Assembly: GCA_014621425.1 (NCBI GenBank)
Contig: JAANBB010000030.1
Span: forward strand, 142,021 to 206,020
Direction of reading: 5' to 3'
From: Cylindrodendrum hubeiense
Lineage: Eukaryota; Ascomycota; Sordariomycetes; Hypocreales; Nectriaceae
Length of the DNA stretch: 64,000 nucleotides
The notes under the pieces were generated by a model, which did not search any database, was not told the origin of the DNA, and worked only from the letters and a program-made list of their open reading frames with translations. Position numbers and translations under genes: made by a program. Positions 12,730-22,939 of the stretch are shown here, piece by piece; the stretch's first letter is position 1, and every line of letters begins with the position of its first letter.

Positions 12730-12995
12730 TTGGTGTCCAAACAATGGATGATCCGCGGTGGTTCTTGTATGTTGCCATTGAACTCGATAAGTTCATACAT
12801 TTCGATAGATTCATATATTTCGGCGTATTAGAGTATCCGATGACACTACGTTGACAACTGAGTATTTATGTTGGTCCGCCCTCAATGATCCTTCAATTTT
12901 CCCCTCCTTAATATCTCACAACAGCCCCACACCGTTCGTTACCTTTGCACATCAGTTCTGCCGGAATATTAACCTCGACGGTTTCCTTTGCTACT

Positions 12996-14054
12996 ATGTC
13001 AGATTCCGGATCCGAATCAGAGGATTCTCGCCCGAACCCGATCCGATTTGCGCCTGGCTATCCCGACCTAGACACGAACCATTTTGAACTGGGAGATGTC
13101 GAGGATGACTCGGTCATTATGGTTCCGTCGTGTTACGAGAGTAATTGGAGCAATACCGATGACTGCCCATGGAAAGAAAGCGTCGATGCTTGGCGGTGTT
13201 GGAAGGTGTCCAGTGCCTACAAATTTCTCGGCACGCCACACCCAAGAATAGTTCCGTACGTTGAATGAGATTTCTGTTTTTTCTTCGGTTAGTGATCAAA
13301 ATTGACATAAGGAAGTTATAAAGGAGACGATGAGTATATGGAATTGCCATTGTTTGAGAAACCCTCAGGGCCTGCACTTGCTTTCCTCCTCCTCCACCAC
13401 CATGACCTGATCTACGCACCGCCCTTGGACACGGCAGCTTGTCGTCCTCGACCAGAATTTTTGCCACTTATATATCAATGGAGCTTACATGCCCTGGAAG
13501 CCCTGTCCTTTTGCCACTCCCGAGATCTCCTCCTAGGCTTTTTCGACATCAACAACTTCTGGTTATCTAAACCAGACCTGTCTCTGTCATTTGTGGGATT
13601 TACCTCAGCTACGTTTGTCGGGGGGGAATATAACCAGCGTCAGAGTGACTACAGTGGCTTTTTTCCCTTTCATCCTCTTCAACCAGACGGGTTGAACGGC
13701 GACGATATTGAACCTACAGTTAAGACGGAGCTGGTTACCTATGGTATTCTCATATATCAACTAATGACGACTTTCTGGCCGGGAGAAGGCTCTAACATGG
13801 GACCAGAGGTTGCGGATCTGATTAAAACAAGGAGTCGATGGCCTCGCCTTGAGAACAAGTACCTTGGCCAGGTGGTTACAAAGTGCTGGGCTGGAGAGTA
13901 TAAGGATACGCAAGAGCTCAAGGTCGGCTTGGAGGAAGCGCTGTCTGCAGAAGGGTGGGAGATCGAAGGCGATGATACCCTCAGAGGGTTTAGTGCAATC
14001 GGGCTCATTCCATTTAAAGATGTGTACGGGCGCTTCTTAACTCAGTTTGGCTGA
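12996..14054 (+). CDS. Fungal protein-kinase-like protein (probable pseudokinase)
   Basis: Two exons, 12996-13255 and 13316-14054, with a 60 bp intron (donor GTACGT), give 332 aa. The start is the ATG of MSDSGSESED; the short acidic N-terminus precedes a kinase-like fold. Around the catalytic loop the sequence reads SRDLLLGFFDINNFW where an active kinase has HRDxKxxN, and the DFG position reads FVGF. The glycine loop and lysine are also not recognisable. The later part (ELVTYGILIYQLMT) matches helix F of the kinase fold, so this is a kinase-derived protein that has probably lost activity. Many filamentous fungi carry families of such short kinase-like genes in accessory regions, and function is unknown. 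It lies directly downstream of the chitinase on the same strand, with no evidence of shared control. Confidence 0.7.
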
Positions 14055-14599
14055 CAGTATAATCTTTGACACAGAACTTGAGTGGCTTGGACGATATTAT
14101 ACCCAACGATTATTAGACTTTCCGCTAGGGGCGGATTCATCCAGGTTTCCTCCCATTATCTCCCTTTACTGGGAGCTTCGTGATAGATGAGTCTATGCTC
14201 GATGAGCAGATGAAGGACCAGCTCCAGTCCCGACGAAGACTAGTACTGCGCCCACATCTTGTCGTCGAGCGTCATCGTGTACCCGAATCAAACAATTGCG
14301 TAGCGCCTCGGCTTCTATGATGCTCCCAACATGTAGTCCTCACCCCCCTAGCTGTTGGTATGGATATTTTGACCGGAATGGCCACGTATAATAAATGCAC
14401 GGCCACATTCAGCCGCAAATTAAGCTTCGATTTACACCTAGCATGCCAGAGATCTCCATGGCCTAAGTGTACACATAAAGTTCTTTCAGAACTTCGACAC
14501 TTGAAAGATATCAGAAATTGAGGATTGCAAAAAGATATTTTGATGTAAGTCGACTGCCCTCTGTGACTGATATGCGCAAGGACGCGGGGCAATGAATAC

Positions 14600-14671
14600 C
14601 TGTCGACAGCGGTAGCAGGCCGTCAGAGTGTGGGCAATACGATGACAGCCTTTCTCGCCTTCTGCACCCAT
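14600..14671 (-). pseudogene. Possible start of a Zn(II)2Cys6 factor, isolated relic
   Basis: From an ATG at 14671 on the minus strand 24 codons run up to a possible splice donor (CAG then GTATTC). They end in LTACYRCRQ, the usual first half of a fungal Zn2Cys6 zinc cluster (CxxC followed by basic residues). No matching second half with the remaining cysteines could be joined downstream. It is therefore either a relic or a chance resemblance. Confidence 0.2.
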
Positions 14672-14712
14672 GACCTCATTCTATGTAGCACGATTAACGA
14701 TTTGACTAACGA

Positions 14713-15024
14713 CTAGAACTTGTCCTCTAAATCAGACGGCCTACTAATTTCGCTACTGGAGTCATCAAAGATCATGGCAGCGTCACGCACCCTAACGACA
14801 ATATTTGCCGTGTTTACTTTGGTAGTCCCCATCGCGGCGCTATACACTATCCCGACCATCGCATCGAGACTTTGAATCATCATCAGTTTCACGGCCATTT
14901 TCTCCTTGGCACTCTGCTCGCTGACGTCGTCGAAGAACTACGAGATTTTCTCGGCCACGGCGGCATACTCGTAGACCTACCTGAAGCTCCACTGGACCGC
15001 TCTTTCAGTGGGGGATGGCCTCAT
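14713..15024 (-). pseudogene. Degenerate coding fragment with two in-frame TAG codons
   Basis: One minus-strand frame from 15024 to the stop at 14713-14715 reads as protein-like sequence of 103 codons (blocks VYEYAAVAEK, FFDDVSEQSAKEK, MIQSLDAMVG and RDAAMIFDD). It is broken by TAG at 14977-14979 and at 14938-14940. Both stops sit where CAG (Gln) would fit, so single C-to-T changes explain them. I do not recognise the family. Helical, charged composition and a natural end suggest the C-terminal part of a once longer protein. Confidence 0.4.
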
Positions 15025-15914
15025 AGGGGCCTCTTACTTAACTAATGTATGCATATATATGTGCCAATATAATATATTGAAGGAATCTCTTACTCCTGGT
15101 GTCTAGCTGGAGAGGCGTCTTTACATCATTAAATGGAGTACCTACCTGAGCACTGTCTGTAGTTTATCTCTTAGATCCAGTGCTGAACCTTAACGCTTGG
15201 ACCCCTTATGCGGAGTGAGTTGGCGTAGTGGCGTTCTTTGCATACTGAACTATTGATTGCCGCCCTGCATACTGGACTGTTGATTTTCTGGAAAGAGCTG
15301 ATAGGCCATTTGGCGATGTGTGCAGGACATCATTGAAAACTTCAGAGAAAGGGCGGGAAGAGAATTACACGGGCAGACCTGGTTCCTGAACGTATTCTCC
15401 GTACGCATACCGCAAAAGCTCTCTCAACTCAAAAAGTTCTGGGGGGCTTGGCATCCCACTGCGCTGCAGATCTTGTCCTCATACAAGTAGCATGCAGACT
15501 TGAACTGAGCGGTAGCTTATCACAAAGTTGTGATGAGCATTCTATCATTTCATGGGTGGCGGGATCTGCAGCCCAGGCCCTAAGTCCTTTAGCGTTGTTT
15601 GAGTTGACAGAGTTTCTACTGTTCCAGTTAGGGGCTGTACGTTCTAGGTCTAGACTACGCAGTACTGCGGAGTAAATTTGCATCTAGATTCTCTTGTGGC
15701 TGCAATCGATCAGCTGAAATGCGACAAATCGGGCTGAGCTGTTCCATTCGAAGCTTTCAAGTCGTATGAAAGTCAAGCCTGGTTGCTACTTAATAATTGA
15801 AGAATCCCCGCAACCAGTGAGGCAAACGCATTTTCCCACAGAACTACGCCTTTCGCCCTTTAAGCCATCCATCCCTCTACGTACAATAACTCCGGAGCTG
15901 TTGTCAACGCTGCC

Positions 15915-17069
15915 ATGTGCTCGTTTGTGCCTCGTACGCTGTTCCAGAGCATTATTGATGATGAGACGGTCAGCGAGGAAGAGCGACAAGAGGCGCAACA
16001 CCAAATCGACGTCATTACCCGTACTTTGAACGCAGTCGAAAATGCAGCCAGTACCGAGTCAAAAGTCAAGGCACGGTATGATGTGATTCCCACTGGATTT
16101 AAAGAATTCCGTTCTAAAATCTGGGGAATGTCTGGCCGAAACTGTGAGGAGATCAATCCTGAGACCGGGGAGATACTAGGCACATCGTACAAACCACTGC
16201 CCGGAATCCTATACAGCAGCTCGCAGGACCCGCCTTACGAACAAGACCAGGATGTCATTACTTGCATGGAAGGGTTGAGAACGACATACAACTTCTACAA
16301 GTCGGTCTTTAACAGAGAGTCTATTGACGGCAACGGTCTGCAGCTCGAGGCAAGCATTCACTACGCTACTCGGTATGGCAACGCTTTATGGGAGCCAGCT
16401 TCAAAGCAGATGATTTTTGGTGACGGTGACGGCAATTCTCGCTTCGGTCGTTTTGCCGGGTTTTTCAAACCTGGCTCAATGGTCAGTAGTCTCGATGTCA
16501 TAGCACATGAGCTTACCCATGGAGTGACCGGTCATACCGCAAACTTTGAGTACAAGCACCAACCCGGGGCTCTGAATGAGTCCATGTCAGATGTTTTCGG
16601 GTCAATGGTGGTTCAATGGAAACAAGGCCAAACTGTCGACGAAGCCGATTGGCTTATAGGGGCTAACATCATTTATCCAAATTCGGAATCACTCACAGGA
16701 AGAAGGAGCAACGCCATGTGTCTGCGTTCTTTGAAAGACCCAAGCGCAATAACAAATCTGGAACTACAGCCGAACAGCATGACGAGCAGCCGATATTACA
16801 AAGGCGAAGACGACAACGGCGGCGTGCATCGAAACTCCGGCGTGCCGAACTTTGCCTTCTATAAAGTTGCTATGGCTCTTGGAGGGCACTCATGGGATCG
16901 CGCGGGCAAAATTTGGTACGAGACACTTACGGACTCTCGCATGCACCCGAAAACGCAATTTGTGGAGTTCGCGAGGGTAACAATAGATCAAGCAAAAACG
17001 CTTTACCCGGATGATCTATTTGTAGCTCAAGTGGTAGAAGAAGCCTGGTATGATGTTGGAGTTCTATGA
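15915..17069 (+). CDS. M4 (thermolysin-type) metallopeptidase
   Basis: Single-exon gene of 384 aa. The zinc motif HELTH lies at about residues 198-202. The third ligand Glu occurs in ALNESMSD about 20 residues later, and the substrate-binding VHRNSGVPN block follows, so the active site is complete. The N-terminal half has the IHYATRYGNA...WEPASKQMIFGDGDG region typical of M4 enzymes. No signal peptide or long propeptide is visible. That, and the length, resemble the short bacterial PrtS-type M4 proteases rather than secreted pre-pro-thermolysins. M4 peptidases are mainly bacterial and uncommon in fungi, and the gene has no intron, so acquisition from bacteria is plausible. A role in host tissue or insect protein degradation is only a guess. 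Confidence 0.88.
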   Translation: MCSFVPRTLFQSIIDDETVSEEERQEAQHQIDVITRTLNAVENAASTESKVKARYDVIPTGFKEFRSKIWGMSGRNCEEINPETGEILGTSYKPLPGILYSSSQDPPYEQDQDVITCMEGLRTTYNFYKSVFNRESIDGNGLQLEASIHYATRYGNALWEPASKQMIFGDGDGNSRFGRFAGFFKPGSMVSSLDVIAHELTHGVTGHTANFEYKHQPGALNESMSDVFGSMVVQWKQGQTVDEADWLIGANIIYPNSESLTGRRSNAMCLRSLKDPSAITNLELQPNSMTSSRYYKGEDDNGGVHRNSGVPNFAFYKVAMALGGHSWDRAGKIWYETLTDSRMHPKTQFVEFARVTIDQAKTLYPDDLFVAQVVEEAWYDVGVL

Positions 17070-17712
17070 TACTAGATAGGCAGTAAAGCAATCAGGCATT
17101 CTAAGTTTTAGTGTGAAAGCTGTTTGCCAAAAATTGTATTGAATCCAATTATGACTCGAACTCTCCTTCCAGTGATAGGTTATGAATGTAAGCAGAAGAC
17201 TGAGACAAGTATCGAGAATTAGGGGGGGGCAACTTTAGCTTCAGTTCATTGGGAAGCCGCCACCAATACTGACGAAGAACCAAGCTGAGAGTACTCTTGT
17301 CTGAATACAATAAAAGTCAATCAAACTTACGATATTCATCCCAGTCCTCGGTTCTTTGTCTGGAATGAGAGCAAAGAATGCATGGAAACGTCACATTCTT
17401 GTCCTTTAGTATGCATCGCAAGTCTTGAACACATTCTTATACGAACGAATAGCTGCAATATGCATCATTCCACAGCAAATGATGAAACTCAGTGACAATA
17501 TCTTTTGATCTCTCTATTTAGCAATGGTCTACGGGTCAGTCTCGTAGATAGTGAGGGCGGCTGGCCAATTTCTCATTTAGAAGATCCGGACCCGAAGACT
17601 CGAGACCGAGAGAGTTAAATTCCGCTGACTACGGCGGTGATACGGAAAGTTTGAAACTAATCTCAAAGTAATGCTCAAGACGTCTTGATATAACCCAAAG
17701 TGTAATACATCA
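17070..17712. other. Intergenic, convergent 3' regions
   Basis: This stretch lies between the ends of the M4 protease (plus) and the kinase-ankyrin pseudogene (minus). It is AT-rich and I see no gene. It should contain both 3' UTRs. Confidence 0.5.
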
Positions 17713-20700
17713 TTAAGCAACGATGGCTACTGACGGACAACTGAGCCCATCCAGGCGTCTCTCAAGTTCGGCTCCTCGAAGCATGTCCATGATTTCGGCC
17801 AAGCAGTCCATAAAGCGAATTTCTATTCGTCTCACTTTCCTCAAATCATCCTCTGATTTTGGTACTCCATCGACTTCTGCTTTAGTGCGCGGGTGGGAGT
17901 CATAAAGCCGCTTTCCATCAAACATTAATGTTGCTTCCTCGAGAGTCTTGGAAGGGAGCTCAAGCGGTGTTTTCCTGCCAGAAAGGGTTTCGTTTGATTG
18001 GACCTTTAAGGGGTCTGCGCCGGCTTCGAGCAGAGCCCTGACTCCCTCTACATCTCCATAGTATGCTGCCTCGTGCAGGGGTGTCCAGCCAGCATCACGG
18101 TATTCATCGAGAACCTCTTGTGCATGCAATTGGGGGCACTTGTCTAGGCATATCCTAACGTACGACGGCCGCTTCCAGCTTCTTTGTACTGCATAATGGA
18201 GAATTCCGAGCGTTATGGTTTCTGGTCCACGCACCCATTGGAATGTAGTCCCTGCCCCGGTATTGATGAGCATGGCGACTACATCAATCTTCCCGGCACT
18301 GATTGCCGCACCCATGGTCTCACCTTTGTGAATATCAGCTCCTTTGCTGATGAGAAAATCGAGAACGTCCAACGATCCTCTCTGTGCAGCTAACGACACA
18401 GCAGTAGCCCCGAAAGCACTCTCAGCGTTGAGATTGATCCCCGGTGTTCGAAGTAGGGCCTCAACGGCAGGCAAGGCATCTAAAGTTGCACAGTAATGCA
18501 GAGCATTAAGGCCCCATTTGCCTGTGGTACAGGTGTTGATGTCTTGGACGTATGGTAGAAGCAGCGGGATCTTCCACCCAGAGAAGCGTCGGTGAGCACA
18601 GCCCAAGATGACTGACATCACTATATTGCCTTCTTCCTTCTCGCAGTTCGTCCCGGGTACGGCCCCAGCCGAGAGCATCTCCTCGAGGACATATGGTTCC
18701 AGATCAAGGTTTTTTAGAGCCACCAACAACGGGGTTTCTTCGTGTGAATCTAGGACATTGATATCTAGCCCCCTGTCGATAAGGATTCGAAGTGTCTCCT
18801 GAAGCGCGGCACGATATCGCTGACCGTGAGCCATGTATCGTGCAAAGGGGAACCTGTCATATCCAATCATGTGGAACGGCGAGTGTAGCCAATACCAATC
18901 TCCCCCGTAAACCTCACTACCGTGATCTAAAAGGATTTCCACAATTTGGGGAAAGTGACAAGCCACTGCGAGGTCCAAGGGACTCAGACTCGGATGGTAC
19001 TCCGGGTGCACCTCATCGTGGTGATTCCTCCGCCACTGGTTTCTTGCATTGACATTGGCTCCGATGTGTATAAAGGCTTTAACAAGGTCGGCATATCCTG
19101 CCATCACTGCCCAGTGTATAGGCGTGCCCTGTAGTTCCATGCAACGGTGCGGGAGCAAAACTTTTATCTGCTTGTGCTCGGAAGCCAGCAGGGACCGCAA
19201 GGCTTTCAAACAGCTTTCTTCGCCCAATCCATTTGAACTTGAAATAAAAATCTGGAATAACTCCGTGGCCTCGCAGGGACTAAACATGATCAACCAATGG
19301 AGTAGATTTGGAATATTCGTGTTGATTGTAGAGAAGTCGGTGCAGTATCTAGCAAGAAGCATTGCTGCGTCTAAATGACCATCTCTGCAGGCCACTGTAA
19401 GTGCTTCGGAGAGCTCATGGGGCTCATACCGGCCTCTTTTTTACCAAAATAGCGAATATGTTGAATGAAGCCACATTGATGGAGCCTAGATTTATGGACT
19501 GGTCCCCTGGGTTGCTGTTGTCTCTTAATTCGTCTCTCCACAGAATACTATCGTGAAGAATGGCCGGGTTCTTGTACGTGATATGGCTCAGAAGTGCGGG
19601 TTCTGCCTTCTCTTGCGCTCGTTCGTTGCCATTGAAAGCGACACGGACTTTGGAGAATATCGCGCGGGCAACTTCATTGTTTTCACTGGCAGCCTCGAGC
19701 TGGCGCAAGACTTCCGACCTATCCGGAGCAAGTCCGTAGCCAACATGGTACATGACAGCCAACTGTAAATGAGCTTGGGCTCTCCTCTCTGGAATTTGTT
19801 CATCATTGACAGCGCGCTGGATGTGGTTCGCTGCTTCGCATAGGTTATACCAAGGTGGATGGATGCGTTGAATGGCCTGTTAAATAAGTTAGACTCATAT
19901 TATAATCGCACTGTATGGCGGCCGAGGCGCCTCTTACGAACCTTGAACATGTCCTCGGAACCATAGGCATAGGTCTGTGGTGTTATTGTGATGGTTTCAC
20001 TCCGCTTATTCACCTGCATCCTTACTAGTTGATGCGACGCATCTGGCGGAGCATCGAATGGCACGGCGTTGAGCGTAGACTTGCAGTATGATGGCCCTTT
20101 ATTCAGGAGAAGAAGCCTGCACCATGGACTTGTGTCCCTATTTGGTTTCATGAGCATCTCATATTGGGACCCCACTAATGGAATTGATGTATCAAAGACA
20201 GCATTACGAGGCAATATTTTAGTTGTTGAGCTTCCTCTGGGCTGTACATTGTTGCTGTTCATAAACTAGATCAGCTGAAACCCGGTATGGACAACGAAAG
20301 AATATATACGCACTCTGCTCCCTGGGACAGTGTATTCACAATCTCATGGATACTGCCTCGCTGCCATATCTTGTCCTGTAGGCACAAAGACACTGTATTC
20401 TGTAGTGCTTGGAAGGATTTGGCATCCGGGGGCACGCCAACTTCGTTGAGCTGTTCCTGAGCATTGGGCCAGTTATTCAGGTATGAGAACAGCTCTGAGC
20501 GCGTAGGATTCGATGGATACACGGCAACCAGGGACATGCTCTCCTTTTCATCGATTGATTCTGAGTTTGCCTGCAAATGACGAAAGAATTCGATGGCCAA
20601 ATCCAACAAGGCGTTTTCATTGCTTTGGAACACTCGTTCGAGGAAATCCGCTGCGTCCTCGCCAGAATTGAGCCAGCCGGGCTCAATGAATGACTTTCCA

Positions 20701-21599
20701 TTCTTAACTGTTTCCCAGAGGAGGAGCCCAAAGGAATAGCAATCTGCTGCCTTAAACTGCTCAAATTTCGAAACTTCCTCGCGTTCTGTATTTTTGCCGC
20801 CCCTGATTCGACCACAGATCTCAGGAGCGTTATACTTTGGGCTGCCAAGGTAGTACTGATCCTGGCAAGCGAAGTCTTGCTCGAACAAGGCACATCCAAA
20901 GTCTACTAGCTTCGCCAAATGGTGGCGCTCGTATCCTTGGTCCACGTTCGGAACCATGGGATAATCGTACACCAGTACACTTTCGGGCTTGACGTCTCCG
21001 TGAACAATGTTACAGTCGTGTAGCGTACGGAGACCCATGGCAACGTCAAGGGCAAACCAGCGCCTCTCGATAAGACTGATGTTTCGCTTCTAGGCCAACT
21101 GGGCCAAGGTACCGTATTCCGAGTACTTCATCACTAGGTACGGCTGATTCTCTCCCCAAAGGCTGAGTATCCACCCCCAGGCGATGGCCGCGACGAGGTA
21201 GCTGTGGGATCGGAGTTTGGGGTGGGTCAGTACGCGCACCTCGCGCATGACACTGGCAAGGCGCCTAGATACTGCCTGCATCTCTGCGCGAGACTCTTCT
21301 GAGTAGTCAACGGGTGTCAGCACTATGTGCTTGACGGCAACGAAGTGGGTTGTCTCGTTGGCCGGCTTGAAAAGTTCTTTGTTGACTTCGAAGCTGCTGC
21401 CCTGTCCAATACGACTATTAAATTCAAGAAATTCGGGTTGTATGAAGGGTAGCTCATGCCGCACGGCGATTAGTATCTCTTGCAATATGCGACCTGGCTC
21501 GAACTTCCAGCTTGATTGCGACTCCGCCACTTCAGACCGTTCGCCAACGCTGTCGGCGAATCGTGTGTCCCAGCCTTGCGACTCTGTCTCAGTGTTCAT
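17713..21599 (-). pseudogene. Protein kinase / Sel1-like / ankyrin repeat gene, disrupted
   Basis: Reading from the ATG at 21599, the N-terminal kinase domain has the G-loop (IGQGSSF), VAVK lysine, HGDVKPE catalytic loop and DFG (KLVDFGCA). Coding passes small introns at 20309-20266 and 19941-19877 into a Sel1-like helical region (HLQLAVMYHVGYG), then a long block of ankyrin repeats (about 19430-17713, for example GWTPLHEAAYYGD). Two lesions break it. A TAG at 21090-21092 lies inside the kinase domain with the frame continuing normally after it; one C-to-T change from CAG would create it. A frame change lies at a six-base homopolymer (19437-19442) just before the ankyrin block. The kinase motifs are intact, so the decay looks recent, or the lesions are sequence errors. 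Kinase-ankyrin proteins of this kind are thought to act in fungal non-self recognition or signalling. Confidence 0.75.
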
Positions 21600-22939
21600 T
21601 CTTGCGGCTCTTAGTGCTATTTTATCTCTCTGATGGTTTTTGTAATGCGGGTACGTCAGTATCCAAAATGCGGTGGGGTGGTTATGAAAGAATAGTGCAG
21701 CTCAGCGCGAGGCTCTGAGACGGTTGTGTCATCTCCGTGCGGCTTGATTGCTGACCGCGACTGGAAATGCCGGAGAAACGGAAATATGTAAGTCCTAACG
21801 GGCCACCAACCAAACTTCTCTCTCGCATTCTCCTGCCTTCTGGGGCTTTAAGCGTCATTTAATAAGGCTTAGATATCATGTTTAGAGTTAGTTAGGGGAG
21901 GTTATGAGGGTCTAAGTCTGTAGCGACCTTGTAAAGAAGAAGTAGGAAATTATCACCTCCATTTCTTCCCTCGTGAGTCATTCAGGGATATTGTTTCTTT
22001 CCAGCTTATGAGCATATTCACATCGAAACCACGACGATGTTCCCTCCCGGACCTTTCTGTTGTAAGGTCGCGGTTGCTGATAAGTCAGAGCAGCCCCACA
22101 GTAGGGGATTCTCTCTGACAGCACAGAATAGCTCACCGCACCTCTTCCCATTGTAGAAACCAAGGCTCTTCCAATCTATTATATGCGCTTATTGGGCTGC
22201 ACCAAGCACTTGTAACACTTTCATGTAAGGGGTTCCAGGTTAGTGCTACATCCCTATAACGAAAATCGGGATATTAATACATCAAAGGGTTGTGTCTATC
22301 CGGGACTTACACCACCACCCAAAGGTCAATCCAACAATGTTCAATTGAGTGTGGATCTAGGAACTGGTGACGGTCTTGGGCTAGGATGCCTCTGGTCCCC
22401 TCTTTTCTCGTGAAGGGTGTCTAGCTATTTGACTAAGAGTAGGATATCGATATATCAGAGGGTTTGTTGTACATGAGACCAATCCAACATGAGCTATAAA
22501 CCCCTCACAGAAGAGGGGGGCACCGGAGGCCTCCAAGGTCCATGAAATCACAGGATTCCGGAGCCACACTCTGTTGAACACTAATTCATTCGTCAAATAT
22601 GCCGTGCCGTGTCGTGCCCAAAATCTTCCATTGAAGGAGGTTGCAGTGGCCGTTTGGTACTTTACAAATGAATCTCTATTGAGGGTCCACTACAATTAAA
22701 AAAGAGGAAAGGCGATCGGTCTCTTTTGCACGTGATCAATGAGGCTGTAGCCCAGCGAGTGAGGCTGTCGGTAAGGCTTACTTATTACAAACTGGCTAAA
22801 AATATCGCATTGAAAATAAACGTATGATCTCACCTTACTCCCTCATACTGCACAAGTACTATAGCGGCAATTACGCTGAGATGAGTAAGAGAACAACACT
22901 CACTATCCCGTAGTCACGTCGCACGTGTTCGTTTTGGCC
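21600..22939. other. Gene-free stretch with an imperfect direct repeat
   Basis: No coding region is supported. Two related blocks occur at about 22,250-22,320 and 22,440-22,490. Both share a GATAT...ATATC/ACATCA..AGGGTT core and a following AATCCAACA, suggesting an old duplicated repeat. The region is also the upstream side of two divergent genes: the pseudogene to the left and NACHT-ankyrin to the right. Confidence 0.35.

Larger units (their letters stand above)
14055..15914. other. Gene-poor stretch with decayed relics
   Basis: No intact gene is visible. Two minus-strand relics are listed separately (14600-14671 and 14713-15024). From about 15,030 to 15,914 I see only AT-rich sequence and short open stretches without homology signals. 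The final part should hold the promoter of the M4 protease. Confidence 0.5.
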
